From Jaltomata sinuosa (lineage: Eukaryota > Streptophyta > Magnoliopsida > Solanales > Solanaceae): 64,000 nucleotides of DNA. A program made the position numbers and the translations under genes. The stretch's first letter is position 1; every line of letters begins with the position of its first letter. The stretch is from NCBI GenBank assembly GCA_003996215.1, contig QJPP01000457.1, positions 62,001 to 126,000 on the forward strand. Reading direction: 5' to 3'. A model generated the notes under the pieces. It made no database searches and was not told where the DNA came from. It saw only the letters and a program-made list of their open reading frames with translations. Positions 12,525 through 24,371 of this stretch are shown here, piece by piece.

Positions 12525-14714
12525 TGTAACAACCGGATCCGTCCTTATGGGTAGTTCAATTGTGCCAAGTTCTAGAGTTAGAAAACTCTGGTTTTGGGAG
12601 TTTGAAATTCTGGGCTAGGCTAGCCTCGACCGATTTTGGAGTAACGTGGAGTCTAGGGAAATCCGGGTAAAGATTAGGTTAGGTGTATTGGTTTGAGCTA
12701 TTTTTCAACGTAGCTAAGACATAAAGGAGTCTGGGGGACTTTTTGGAATCGAATTCGGGTAAGTAAAACTCTCAGAATTGCGTTTGACGTGAAGGGGTTA
12801 TTTTGGATCATCGAGGGAAACAAGTGTGTTATAAAATGGGCAAATTTTAGAGATTTCCAGACATTCTGTCCATGACGAGTGCAATGGCTCCGCCGTAGCG
12901 ACCTCCGCTATAGCGGTGGAAAATACCGCTATAGTGGTGGTCAAGGCGGTCAATGCTGCTTAAGACCGCTATAGCAGAAGTCGTCTGCTAAAGCGGGACC
13001 GCTATAGCGGGCCGATAGGTTTTTAATGCAGAACTTCCCCAAAATAGTTCAGTTTTCTACAATTCGTATGGGAGAAGAACTAAGGTGATTTCAAGCAGTT
13101 TCCCTCCGTTCTTCATCGTTTTTCTTCCCTAAGGTAAGGTTTCTACTCCCCAAACTTTGTACTACTTTTCCTATGTGATAGAATTATTAGGAGGGAACTT
13201 GGGGGAAGATTGGAATAACCTAGGAAGGGTGGAATCCGGGGAAGAAAGGGGATTCTAAACATGAAAGTTCTTGGGTATTGTTAAAAGTGAAATATAATGA
13301 TCATATGTTGTTAAATTCTCTATTTTTATCCGTGAAAATGATAGAACTAGGGAAATTAATGGTGGGGAAGCCCAGGAAAAGGGTGGAATGATTATGTGTG
13401 GCCTGCGGTTCTGGGATTTGTGTAATCCGGGTAATGTGCATGCCTTGTTTGTTAATTTCATGTACTTGTATATTATTTTAGACCAAGAATGAGAAAGGAA
13501 TCCGGAACACGGGAAAGCTCAGGTTAAGTAGAGCTTGGATCATTTTGAGGAAGGTGAATGTTTTGTACTCTTATCTAAATTTTCGTATGAATTGAATGAC
13601 TTAGAGGAATTGTGTAGAATGTCTAAGGGTCCTGTTTTACAGTCTGTGAAATGAATAGTGTGTTGCTTGTTGGGTTACAAGTTGTTTGTTCATTATTTAA
13701 CTGTGGAATATTGACATTCGGTTGGCTCGAGTACCACGCCTAGTATAAGTATACTAACGGTTGGCTCGGGTACCATGCCTGGTACGGGTATTATAAATAG
13801 TTGGCATGGGTACCACGCCTGTTATGAATTACTAACGGTTGGCTCGGGTACCATGCCTGGTACGGGTTTATTTTACTGCATCAAGGCATTGATATTGTTG
13901 CATTGCATTGACTGTTATTGGTTTCGTGAGTGGACCGGGTGTTTTATTGAATTGTGATATTCATTGGTGGTCCTTGAGTGACCGAGAATCCTGTTATATT
14001 TGTTGAGTTGGTCTTGGATTAGGTCGGGTTGTCTGTTTAACACTTAGGTGTTGTTTAAAAGGGATCCCAGGGTAGGTCCGGGCTAGGCAAAAAGGATGGT
14101 TTATTGAATTCTGTGGTTGTGGCTTAGAGTTATAAAAGGTGGAGTTCAGGTGGAAACAAGGTAGGTAGAGACTTGTAGTCTAGGGAAGCCTATTGACTTG
14201 TTGCATGTTTTTCGTACTTGTACTTGATTTGCTGTACTAAATTATACACTGTTTATTTGGAACTGGCTGATGATCCTACTAGTACACAGTGGTGGTATAC
14301 TGATACTGCATTTGCTTTTCTTTCTTGTGAGTACAAACAATCTTCTATCGGCTGAGACGCGACCTCATCTGTAGTACCAACGATTCCAGTCTTCAAGGGT
14401 GAGCCAGTTCGATTGAGCTGCCTTGAAACTATCATTAGAGTTATAGCCCATTTGTTTTGGGCTTAGACTATTTTTGTTATTTTGGGGTTGCATCCCCATG
14501 CTCTAGATATTGGTAGATGTTTGGTACGACAACTTTCAGATTCTAGGGGGGTAATTTCTGTAGGTTTATATTAGTCAAGTTGTTTTATTATTATTGAATT
14601 GCTAGTTTACTTTTATGCACTGGTTTTGAGCTGCTAGAATGATTAAGTTCTGGGAAGTGATGGTTCGCTCACCCGGGGGTTGGGTGAGTGCCATTCACGG
14701 TGGTCTGGGTCGTG
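12525..14714 (+). repeat. 3' LTR of element B
   Basis: Starts TGTAACAACCGGATCC and runs to GGTCGTG; the last bases ACA expected from the 5' LTR are replaced by the MITE that follows. It lacks a stretch of about 30 bp of the CTATAG palindrome cluster that is present in the 5' LTR. Substitutions between the two LTRs show that the insertion is not recent. Confidence 0.87.
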
Positions 14715-15344
14715 GGTGGGCATGGTATGGTATATACCGAATTACCATACCATACCTAAATTTTTGATACCGTGGTTTTGATATTATGATATTTGGTATG
14801 CTATATGGTATAGATTTTAAATTTATTTGGTATTCGATATGGTATTAGGTATTTAGAAATAACATGCCAAAATACCGAATACCATACCGAAGTATATAGT
14901 TACATATAACATATATATATTATTAAAATACTAAAAAATATACAATCTAGTATTAGTATAAATTAAATGTTTAGAAGTTGGAACTTTGACTACTAGATCT
15001 ATTTTGATTGAAATATCTTTTAAATGTTATTGATTAACAAAAGGAGTTGTGTGTACTTTCTTTTGAATATATATTTCTACATGTGTAATGTGTTAGTATG
15101 AACAATTGATACCTTTTTTTTGAAAAGTCATAATACTTATTATACGATTATATATTAGTCGAAGTTGAACAAACTATGGTTACCGATATACCTTACCGCA
15201 AAATACCGAAATCGAACTTCAAAATACCGAACCATACCGAATTAATTTGGTATGGTAATGGTATAATAATTTTAAAAACGGAATACCGAAGTTACCATAC
15301 CGAACTTTCAAATACTGTACCATACCATACCATGCCCACCTCTA
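14715..15344. mobile_element. hAT-like MITE with long terminal inverted repeats
   Basis: Left end GGTGGGCATGGTATGGTA and right end TACCATACCATGCCCACC are inverted copies, and both arms are rich in TACCGAA/TTCGGTA motifs. The right end reads on as CTCTA, giving TAGAGGTGGGCA, the kind of end seen in plant hAT elements. There is no coding capacity. The left terminus is damaged: the last three bases of the B LTR and any 8-bp duplication are missing. Confidence 0.7.
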
Positions 15345-16262
15345 CTTATGGGTGTGTTGTGCACCACACTTATAATCAGGAGGCTACATGGCATTTAGAA
15401 AATGTTTTGCTTCTTTCATATTCCAGATCATGCAGTAAAGTTGTTCCTTCAGAAACTTATACAGATTCATGCGTTAATCCAATTCCTCCAATCATGCCCC
15501 ATCTTCGAGATGGTGGAAACAGTAAAGTTCAAATCCGTCTCAGTGAGATGCTATCAGATAGAGCTATCAAAAAGTTGAGAGACTGCACAAGGGCTTAAGA
15601 GGAGCCCACTAGTACGTAAAGTCTACCAATCCAAAAGCATGTATCATTTTTCCACTCGTGCAGATTGAGCCCGTAGTAGAATGTGCTCTCAGACCCTCTT
15701 CCAGAATCTTTACTATAAATAGCACCTTAGCCAAAAAGTATGGTTCCTAAGCGTTTGGATAGTACAGTCACTCAAGAGTTAGTGTGAATTGAGATGTTAT
15801 AGGTGATAAGTAGAAAAATGACCCCAGATCCAGGTGTATGAATTTAGAAGTATAGTAAGTATAAGGTGAGGTGGTGATGCTAGTCTTATGGAATTGACCT
15901 AGTAGGCTTGACATAATATGTGCAGCGATTTAAGTTGATTAACTTGCCCTAAAGTGTGGTGGTGCAGGTATGATGTTTACATGACCCCTAGATGAACCAG
16001 AAAATCTTGACTAAGTCATGGGGTAAAGAAGAGCCTTAAACATTAGAAAGATAGACGTGTACCCAGAGTACTATGTTGTTGCATGATATTCAGGGATTTT
16101 ATGGTATTATGTGTTACTAGTTTAGAAATTCTCAGGTTGTTGATTTTGGAGAAGGCCTTGTGTATATTATATGATGTTCTTAAGAAATGAATTCATGGGA
16201 GTATAGATATACGATGTTGAGACCCTTAGTAAGGTTTCAATTCAGTTCTTTTGGGTGGTTAT
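15345..16262 (+). mobile_element. Internal sequence of element A, right of the nested insertion
   Basis: Resumes with CTTAT, the duplicate of 6587-6591. It holds no retroviral protein motifs, only short ORFs with many stops. It is either the untranslated leader of A or a decayed internal region. It ends at another TGTAA-type LTR start at 16263. Confidence 0.5.
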
Positions 16263-18050
16263 TGTAATACCCCAGATCTCAGACCATCATTTAAAACCCA
16301 GAAACTCAAAAAAACTCAGAAATTCACCTGTAGTGTCATCCCCCACGGGCGACGGAGGTCCGATGGCCCATCAGGGTCACGGTGGGAAGAGCCCAATGTC
16401 TCTGTTCAGCCAGCTTCAGCCCGACAGAAGTCCCCATGAGAGTCAGAAGTCTGATGGGCCATGGGGCAAGCCATGTGAAATCGCCAGTGCCCACCCCAGA
16501 CCTCATCTGTCCCGTTGGACAGTCACCATGGCCGTCATGGATGCAAAAATCCATGGGAACCATCGTGGGGACTGTCCAGTGTACCAGACCAGCCTGGTCC
16601 TTTTCGATGCACGAGTCCAATGGGCCATCGCAGGCCCGACTCCCGTCGGGTAGCCCGTTCGGTGAAGGAAAAATCTGCAATCTTCTTTTAAGTCAAGGGC
16701 ATTATAGTATCTTCCCTACTCTTTTAACTCCTACATCCAAAACTTAGAGGGATGACTTTTGAACTAAGGGGGAGATGATTGAATGAGGAACCAACCCGAG
16801 TCTTGCGACTCAACTAGTATAGAATTCTAGCAAGATCTATGATGGGATATCAATCCATTCTTATTCTAGCAGAGTTCCTAGCACTTCAACCAAGATGACA
16901 CTATACTCAGATGTATTTGTTCCATATTCATGACTAAGTTCATGCACTCTATACAGATTCAGGTCCATGCTCAGCTCCTAAAACAAACAGAAATCCCAAT
17001 CCTACTTTATGATTCCATGAATTTCAAATTTATGTCAAGAGAGTGATTACATATAATCCCATCTCTCACAGTATGTTCGGTTCTATGGCCCCAGTCCTTA
17101 AGTTATGCCTTAATGGATAATAGCACCAGGCTATAGCATGTAGATGCTCGGATTAGATCTTTTGAATGACTCATGCTTATGATTTCCTTGCTCAAAGCTT
17201 TATGTACTTACACCCAAACTAGTGATGGGTGGTTATAACATGTATGCTCAGAATAATCCTCTATTCAGGCCTTCTGTGCTCAATATGTGAAGTACTCATG
17301 CTCTTTGCACTTATGTCCCTAAGTAACATCTTAAGTGACTAAGTCTCGCTATGTATGAGTCAAGATTCCGCAGTACCCCTTATGTTTGTTAGTGATGCTC
17401 AGTTCAAATCTAGTGTTCACAGCCAAGAGTAGGCCTTTAGTTGCAGGTCAGTTATCAGACTAGCATTACCATGGTAGGTGTAGCACTTTGTTCCTCCAAG
17501 TTAGGTTTGAACATAGTGAAACCAAGAAGTTAGGCTCAGACCTCAGTAGTTATATGTTCTAGTTTCACACTTATGGTTCTTGCTCAGCTGCCTCTTCATA
17601 AATTTGCGAGAGTCCTCATAATAGACCAGTTCAGACCTACCAGTATCCATTTTCTAGGACCAAGAGGCTTTCCATTCAGCTTAATCCATACTAGTAAGTA
17701 CAATTTAGAAGAGAACAGTTTTCTCGTACAGTTACTCCTCTTAGTTTTATGTTCCTTTCAGTTACTGTGATTTCTAAGAATGTGTTCATTCTTTATGAGT
17801 TTCATCTAAGTCCCTACTCTAACTCCAAGCCAGTTATCATGTTGGACATTCAGAGTCATGTCCTATCAGTGTTCTTATGCTCTCAGTATGCATACATGCC
17901 TCACGAATCCAGCTCAGCTCATGTTTTAGTCAAAAATCAGTTACCATGTCAGTACTTCAGCTTTTAGAACTTAGTCGGTGGGATTGTAGCCCTTTCCCAT
18001 AACTTCAGCCTTTGGGTAATGTTATATACCTCAAATAAGGGTAGAACTAG
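16263..18050 (+). mobile_element. LTR-like block of a further gypsy-type element
   Basis: Starts TGTAATACCCC, followed by a GC-rich part full of GATGGGCC and GTCGGGC motifs (16340-16660), then a long AT-rich body. The architecture is like the LTR of A, but the sequence does not match it closely. The 3' boundary is uncertain, and no gene is supported; short ORFs at 16250-16750 are GC-rich repeat readings. Confidence 0.4.
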
Positions 18051-18735
18051 TGAATTTGAATTTTCCAAGCTTGAAATTAAAGAGTAGATGATTAACTACT
18101 CTTGTAATTGTTGTTTTAGACTTTAAACGTTCTAAGCTGTTGAGGAAAGAAAAGGCTCTTGTGATTGAGCTTGCTTGATTCGGATTCTTTGGTTGATGTA
18201 AGTTATAATTTATGTGGAGTTAAACATAATCTAGTCTCTTGTATGTATTATAAATAGATGAGTATATTGGTTGGTCTTCGGACATAATTTATTGATTGAT
18301 TACTTGTTTGGCTTGGAAATGCTTGCATGAATAAGTTTATGAATTGTTTGAAGTCTGTCTTTACATGACTTATGACTATATTGTGCACTTACTATTTTTT
18401 TACGTACTTATTGATATATCTTGAGAGATAGCTGAATATGAGAATATACTGAGATATGTTGAGAGAGTTGAGAATATACATACTATTCTGTTGTGAGTGG
18501 CTCAATTTCGATGTAAGCTTTTGAACAAGCAAATGTGTTATGGGGCGGGTACCGCACTGATATGGTACATAGATCCTAGATTGTCCTCTGCAGGTCATGA
18601 CCAGTTGGGAAGAAATAAGACCCTTTAGCATGTGTGTACAGATGAGTGGTTATTGTAAGTTATGATATGGTTGGCGGTAGAAAAATGGATGATCTATTCT
18701 CTTTTTTTCAAAAAATTCATCTTGGAGATTGTGTA

Positions 18736-18846
18736 ATGCTTACTCTCAAACTCTTCGTTTACACAGTAGTGGTATTTTTTATTTCTCTCTTCATCTTTGA
18801 ATTCCTATCTAATGATCCCGAACATAATCCTGGACGTGAAGAATAA
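18736..18846 (+). pseudogene. psbI: psbI (photosystem II reaction centre protein I), nuclear plastid-derived copy
   Basis: A full-length 36-codon reading frame starting MLTLKLFVYT and ending NPGREE, the length and sequence of the chloroplast-encoded single-span PsbI subunit of photosystem II. Compared with the usual plant sequence as I know it, three positions near the C-terminal half read Glu, Glu and His where Gly, Gly and Arg are expected; each is explained by G-to-A changes, the pattern left by methylated-cytosine decay in nuclear plastid inserts. The frame is open, but with no transit signal or nuclear promoter visible it is almost certainly not expressed as a functional protein. Confidence 0.9.
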
Positions 18847-18967
18847 AATAAAAAAAGTTTTTCCTTGCTTGATTTTAAAATTTTCTTAGGATTTGGTCTA
18901 TTCCGCACATTTAACTAAGAATAAGAACAAGAATTTTGAAATTTGAAAAAAAAAATCAAGTCTTCAA

Positions 18968-19056
18968 CGGAAAGAGAGGGATTTGAACCCTCGATACAAT
19001 TAACTCGTACAACGAATTAGCAATCTGCCACTTTAGTCCACTCAGCCATCTCTTCC
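18968..19056 (-). pseudogene. trnS-GCU: trnS-GCU, nuclear plastid-derived copy
   Basis: Reverse strand gives a class II serine tRNA: acceptor start GGAAGAGATGGCTGAG, anticodon loop around TTGCTAA (anticodon GCU), a long variable arm and a T-arm with 3' end TTTCCG. Differences from the plastid gene as known: one extra A in the acceptor stem and C/G-to-T/A changes in the anticodon stem and the T-loop (GGTTCAAATCC for GGTTCGAATCC). These argue for a decayed copy. Confidence 0.85.
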
Positions 19057-19799
19057 AATTGAAGATTGATAAGACACAAAAATTGTATGACGGTAAAATC
19101 AGTGTGGACAAGATCCAAGTTTTGTGATGCGACTTCTTATAATTGCAAAGTTCTGAGATGACTTTATTTATCTATGATGGTGACTTATATGTCTTGACTG
19201 TTTGGCATTTATATATTTGTGTTTGGGGTTATCTACTTGATTGTCGTGACGACTTAATTATCTGAGTTATTGATTATGTGTTGATGTACTTGCTTACCTA
19301 TTTTATTGATTCACGAGATATACTCACTACTATTTTGAGTCGGCCTATGATACCTACCAGTACATAGTGTTTTTAATAATGCTATTCCTATACTTCTTTT
19401 TTGAGTGTAGACTATGTTTCAAAGACTTCGACGCGACCTCGCATCTAGCAATGTTCTGTAGATCGATTCAAGGGTGAGCTACTTCTATCCAGGCTGCCAC
19501 GAATCTTCATAGGGATAAATGTTTATCTTTCAAATATTATTTCATTTTGTTAGTTATTTTTGGATATTCTTAGACATGATTAGCTAGAGTCCTTTGTACG
19601 ATTACTTTCATTTTTTTAGGATTTATTAGTTATCTTTTCCGCACATTACTTTATTAAATATTTTGAGATTTTGACTGTTATATCTTGCAAGTTATTTTAT
19701 TTGTTAAATTAATTTATTTAAGGCTTGGGTTAGATGGTAACGTTTGGTTAGCCCACAGGGGTTAGTGCGGGTGCCACTCACGGTCATTTGAGTCATGAC

Positions 19800-20780
19800 A
19801 CTAACTGCTTATGTGAATTAGTCTTCTAACTATATCGTTAAATGGGGATAGTTAAACTAATTCAAATGGAAATAAGTTGTCATCCTGTATTTGACCTAAG
19901 TAGGGAGATCTAGGTGCAAATCCATTCTAGCCGTTAATTAATCTGCAGATAAACCTTACTCTCCTTAATCTATGTTCTATATCTAGTCTCTATCTCTCGA
20001 GTTCCTCTAGATATTATTCATTTATCCTATTGCTCACGGTCAATAAAATAGTAAGCATAGGATTAAGAGAACAAAACGTAATGGTAGATTCTGCAGAAAC
20101 AATCTATATACAAATTATAATATTCATACTATGGTCATAATCCTAGATAAAGGGCTTTTAGCCACTCATAATCTGATTACAAAGCAATAATTAATGTATG
20201 AACAAAAAGTAATGCTAATTAAAAGAGTTAAAAAGTAATCCTAAGAATTGTGATGAACTATGTGCTCTTCTAAGTTCCTCTCTTCCCTAGACTTGTAAAA
20301 CTTCTGTTAAAAATGGCCTAAGGAGGTATGTATAATATTTAAAAATACTTAAAAGACCCCTCCAAGTAGGACTGGGAAAAGGTCCAAGTCCCCTCCCCCC
20401 GCTATCATCAGCTCGCGACGCGAGCTCATTCTGCTCGCCTTAGAGCTCACGTAGCGAGCCCCATGTGCTTGCCCTGGAATTCTTATCTTCAGGGTTTGAA
20501 CTTTAGAGGGGGTATATTTTTGCCCTCCCCCTCCTCTCCTTCGTTGGAACTCGCTCTGCGACCTTCTGGCTTTGTCCTGAACGTCAATTTGCAATTTGCA
20601 AAATTTGGCTTTCTAAGCTTCATTTGACTTTGGCTTTTTTCATCAAAACTGCACAAAACACCTTAGATAAGTTATCATTCATGAAATCAAGCATAAATCA
20701 TAAGTATTAAGCTATATTATTCTTAAAACAAAGTTTAGATATGGACAAAAATAGTAAAAACGAGTGTATGTTAGACCCAC
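19800..20780. other. Intergenic repeat-like sequence, no gene
   Basis: AT-rich, except for a GC-rich patch at 20380-20580 with GCTCGCGACGCGAGC-type palindromes that looks like part of an LTR. No supported reading frame. Confidence 0.35.
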
Positions 20781-20876
20781 ATCACTCTCCCTCTCTTATC
20801 TCTAGCTCCCTTCTCTCCTTCTCTCCCTCTCTTATATCTAGCTCCCTTCTCTCCTTCTCTCTCTCTCTCTCTGCTC
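20781..20876. repeat. CT-rich tandem repeat
   Basis: Two near copies of a unit of about 40 bp (CTCCCTCTCTTATCTCTAGC start), followed by a short CT microsatellite. Confidence 0.75.
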
Positions 20877-21112
20877 ACCAAGTTTCGCATATGTGTATTC
20901 AATCTTGCTACAACTTCTCTATGACCTTTTAGCCCTTTTGGAGAAAAGAGCTCAAGGCGTTACTGGACTTTGGAGCCAACCTATTGCCACTCCAAACTTC
21001 TTGCTGGCTAAAAGAAGAAGACGTGAGAAAAGCTACTCTTCTAGTCTTTCTTTTTTTAAAAAGTTTCTTCTTCTTCTTTCTTCTTTCTGTTGGCATTTTC
21101 ATGGGGCTAACA

Positions 21113-21420
21113 TGTGTGTGTGAGATTGGAAGAGAGAAGAGAAATCTGAGATATAGCCTATAATAGGGTGTATTTGATATGTGTATCTGTGTGTGAGATT
21201 GGGAGAGAGAGGAGAGATAGGAGATATCTGAGATACAGCCTATATCAGGGTGTATCTTAGATACAACTTGTATCTAGCATGTGTATCGTGTGTGAGATTA
21301 GGAGAGAGAGGAGAGATCTGATATGTGTATCTGTGTGTGAGATTGGAAGAAAGGGGAGTGTATCTGAGATGCAGCCTGTATGAGGGTGTATCTGAGATAC
21401 AACTTGTATTTAGCATCTTT
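21113..21420. repeat. Minisatellite of GTGTGTGAGATTGG and GTATCTGAGATACA units
   Basis: About four irregular copies of a unit that combines GTGTGTGAGATTGGGAGAG with GTATCTGAGATACAGCCT; spacing varies from about 65 to 110 bp. No coding role seen. Confidence 0.7.
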
Positions 21421-22690
21421 CTCTCTTTAAACTCTCACTCGCCTCTCTCTCTCTAGATTTTGCTCGCCTCTCTTCTTTCTAAAACTGTTGGTATGAATTA
21501 TAATTAGACAAATTATAACTACTATTCATAATTATGATTTAAACTATGGCTATTTATGAAAATTTCTCATATAAATATTGGTCCAAAAGGGGCTATTTGT
21601 GCACTTCAACTGATAAAATAGGGGTGCTATTTCTTTTTTCTTTATGATTAGTCCACTCATTTCCTTATGTTTTGCATTTGATTACAATTTCTTTCGCATA
21701 ATTATATCAGAACAAAACAGACATTTTAATTACATGCAATTATCTTCACTACAGGGAAAAAATCTAGTTAAGGTAACTACTAGTTTGAGTTTCACCATCA
21801 CTAGATATAAAAATATTTTTTACAATGATGGGGTGATTGACCTGGTTCAGCAATGACCACCTGAACCTCTCAAGGAAGTTATGGAATTTACTAGTACAAT
21901 TTTTTCTTCTATAATAACCCCTCTTTTTTTCTCTCTCTTCCCTAAAATAACTTTTGAAAGTATATTTAAACTTTGGTCTCATGGTTAACTGTTTGATTTT
22001 ATTATGATATAATTATATACCTAGATAGCAAATGAAGCCTTGACCAAGTGTGTTACAATCTACAAAGTCAATGCAGAGGTGTTGATACCCCAAAAATATT
22101 ATTTTAGTTGAAATTTGAGTTGGTGTCCAAATTAGTAAGTACGTGTTATGGATTATTTGTGTTAGTGTGTGCTGAAGGATAGTAATTTGCACCAATTTAT
22201 ACTTATACAAGTAATTTAAATATTTTTATATTTGACAAAAAATGTTAATTTACACGCAAAAAGATATTTGGTCACAAAAAATAAGTTCCACCAGTATACT
22301 CCCCAAAACCAAACATATGACAAAATAAAATATATCCATGATACCATCGCCACAATCTGTTGGTACTAAAATCTGACGTTATCCTTAGCCAGCAAAGAAA
22401 CGAAATACACCTATCAAAAGTAAATGTATATATTCTCTAATTAGTCAATGCCAAACGCAAATGTCATTTTACTGTCTGGACTTATTGGTACATCTGTTTT
22501 TTTAGGCAGACTCTCTTATTCCTCTTCTTTTTTCTTCTTTTTTTTTTTCATTTTAATAATCAGATATAGACAGCGGAATGATATGCTATGTATAATGTTC
22601 GAGCAATTTCAAAATTGAATCATTTTAAAAGTAATTTTATGTAATTACTTATAATAAGCAGAACTAGTGGTAAAAAAGAATAAGACAATT
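21421..22690. other. AT-rich intergenic DNA
   Basis: No coding region or RNA gene is supported. Contains a poly-pyrimidine run at about 22530 and short ORFs without recognisable features. Confidence 0.4.
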
Positions 22691-22695
22691 TTCTA

Positions 22696-22958
22696 GTCCC
22701 TCCGTCCATCTTTACTTGTCCACTATACTAAAAGTAGATGTCCAATAATATTTGTCCAATTTATAAAATCAAGAGATAATTTTATACGTAATTTCTAATT
22801 TATCTTTATCATTAATTATAATCATTTTCCTATTATATTTTTCAAGACATTGTATTTATTATATTCAAATGGTGATATGATAAAATTACCCTTCTATTTA
22901 TTATTTCATAAAAAGTGTGTAAAATTAATAGTGGACAAGTAAAGATGGACGGAGGGAG
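22696..22958. mobile_element. Stowaway-type (Tc1/mariner) MITE
   Basis: 263-bp non-coding element. Left end GTCCCTCCGTCCATC and right end GATGGACGGAGGGAG are inverted repeats that extend inwards through TTTACTTGTCCACTAT. TA dinucleotides flank both ends (22694-22695 and 22959-22960), the Tc1/mariner target site. Confidence 0.88.
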
Positions 22959-22960
22959 TA

Positions 22961-23732
22961 TATTCAACACTCAAAATGTTGCCGGTGGTGAATGATATAA
23001 ACCTTGGATATTAACGCTAAAATCCTAGCGGACATAAACAAGAAAAATTATTCTCTCTGGGTGTGTTTGGTAGAGCGGAAAATATTTTTCATGGAAAATA
23101 AGTCGATTTCTTACTTATTTTTTCATATTTGATTGGTGAATAGGGAAAAAGATTCAAAAAATATTTTTTAGCGTTTGATTGTTGAGTGAAAAAATATCTT
23201 CCAAATTTTTTTTTTTTTGTGTTTTATTAGAAAGTAGAAAATATCTTTTAGGAGGTAGGTTGAAACTGTAAAGGTGGGGTGGGGGTATGAATAGATCATA
23301 CTTAATAGGCGTTTGACCATAGGATTTGGAACATCAATTAGTTTTGATTTGAAATTATGTTTGTTTATGAAAAATCATGATTTCAAATTTCAAATTCTCC
23401 AAAAATAGGATTTTGATTTTTAAAAATATATAAAACTTGACCCATAATTTTATTTTACAAAAAAAATCCAAATTGTAAATTTTGTAAAAAAAAAATCGTG
23501 TTCAGTCTGAAGAGATTGTAAGTACGATTTTGAAAAATTATATAAAAGAATGACTAGTAATTTCTCTGTTACTATTGTTATTTATTGGACCGGTAGATTT
23601 TTGTTATGTGGATTTTAAACTTTATAATAGTATGTGATAAAAAAATATTTATTTATAAATTATAAAAGGAACATGAAGATATGTGATTTATTAATTCAGC
23701 GCCTTAGAATATTTTGATATCTTAATTATAAA
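22961..23732. other. AT-rich DNA with MITE-like remnants
   Basis: Contains palindromic AT-rich stretches, one around 23090-23270 (GGAAAATATTTTTC) and one starting about 23308 (GGCGTTTGACCATAGGA). The second resembles the end of the element-like block at 39830-40220. Boundaries unclear, no gene. Confidence 0.3.
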
Positions 23733-24176
23733 TTAGGATTTGCTCGTTTGATAAGATTGTACGAGAGTTGAGAAAATTTTAATAATTTTCAAAAATATAA
23801 TATTTTCTTGTAATTTTTCTTGTTGTTCTTTTTCTTTTTGTCTGTTTTCATATATTTCTTTTAACATTGCTAGTTCCTTTTCTAATTCTAATATTTTTGT
23901 ATTCTTAATGTTTTCTATTTTTTGTACTTCTATTTTTGCTTCCTGTTTTATTTTATTTATTTCATTCTTTCTGTCTATTTCTTTGTTTTCTTTCATTACT
24001 CTTATCATAGCTGTTAGGCTATCTTCTAATTTAGCTGATTCTCTTTCTAGCATTAGGTTTAGAGTTTCTCCTATTTTCTTATATCTTCTTCCTAGATTAG
24101 AAAGTACTATTTTTATTTTTATTCCTTCTAGATTTTCGAAGGTTTTTTCTTCTATCACATATTCTTCCTTATTCAT
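23733..24176 (-). CDS. 147-aa coiled-coil ORF, last of a four-ORF cluster
   Basis: Unrecognised protein. Starts MNKEEYVIEEK. Residues 55-125 are almost entirely Lys, Glu, Ile and Asn in heptad-like spacing, consistent with a long coiled coil; the C-terminal 20 residues are not charged. Its ATG follows the stop of the upstream ORF directly (TAAATG). Tight stop/start coupling of small ORFs is unusual in plant nuclear DNA but typical of Caulimoviridae, whose virion-associated proteins have N-terminal coiled coils. Viral origin is an inference; no reverse transcriptase or coat motif lies nearby. Confidence 0.45.
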   Translation of the reverse strand: MNKEEYVIEEKTFENLEGIKIKIVLSNLGRRYKKIGETLNLMLERESAKLEDSLTAMIRVMKENKEIDRKNEINKIKQEAKIEVQKIENIKNTKILELEKELAMLKEIYENRQKEKEQQEKLQENIIFLKIIKIFSTLVQSYQTSKS

Positions 24177-24371
24177 TTATAATTTGTTTTGTAATTTATA
24201 TGTTAGTTTTTGTAATTCTATGTATAGATAGAATATTTCCTTTCTTTGTGCCAATATTGATCTATGACATACTCCTGCAAATGTATTTTCACTAAGTCTT
24301 TGTTCCCTATGTGTAATTTCTTGTCTTATTTGTTTAATCATTTCTGTTAGCTCTTCCTCGTACTTATTCAT
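24177..24371 (-). CDS. 64-aa ORF, third of the coupled cluster
   Basis: Unrecognised, basic and probably helical (MNKYEEELTEMIKQ start). Its start ATGAATAA overlaps the stop of the preceding ORF by eight bases, and its own stop abuts the next ATG. The first three codons (ATGAATAAG) are the same as those of the following ORF. Function unknown. Confidence 0.4.
   Translation of the reverse strand: MNKYEEELTEMIKQIRQEITHREQRLSENTFAGVCHRSILAQRKEIFYLYIELQKLTYKLQNKL

Larger units (their letters stand above)
6592..14714 (+). mobile_element. Ty3/gypsy chromovirus B, nested in element A
   Basis: Complete outline of an LTR retrotransposon: 5' LTR 6592-8830, PBS 8835-8846, degenerate gag and pol 9050-12501, 3' LTR 12525-14714. 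The flanks carry the 5-bp target duplication CTTAT (6587-6591 and 15345-15349). The integrase followed by a basic C-terminal region with a chromodomain-like tail is the chromovirus arrangement. Internal length is only 3.7 kb because RT and RNase H are deleted. Same family as element D at 56638-64000. It cannot be autonomous. Confidence 0.85.
18650..19075 (+). other. Nuclear insertion of plastid DNA (NUPT): psbI - trnS-GCU
   Basis: A contiguous piece of chloroplast genome: psbI on plus (18736-18846), an AT-rich spacer and trnS-GCU on minus (18968-19056), in the order and opposed orientation found in land-plant plastomes. It is embedded in LTR sequence on both sides, so it is a nuclear copy and not plastid sequence. 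Exact ends are estimated. Confidence 0.85.
18051..19799 (+). mobile_element. Truncated LTR with a B-like 3' end, interrupted by chloroplast DNA
   Basis: The last 450 bases parallel the end of the B LTR: a CCTACCAGTACA block, ACGCGACCT, a stretch about GTGCCACTCACGG, and a final GAGTCATGACA at 19789-19799. No PBS follows, so it is a 3' or solo LTR. The start is not clear. Chloroplast sequence lies inside it at about 18650-19075. Confidence 0.5.

Noticed and set aside
16250..16750. Overlapping 60-130 aa ORFs on both strands
   Set aside because: GC-rich LTR-like repeats create open frames in several phases at once; no domain or codon signal.
16263..18050. 3' LTR of element A
   Set aside because: Only the first ten bases or so and the general layout agree with 4060-6517. 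I could not follow similarity beyond that, so it is listed as a separate LTR-like block.
18968..19056. Functional nuclear tRNA-Ser gene
   Set aside because: Sequence is plastid trnS-GCU with damaged acceptor stem and T-loop, lying within a plastid DNA insert.
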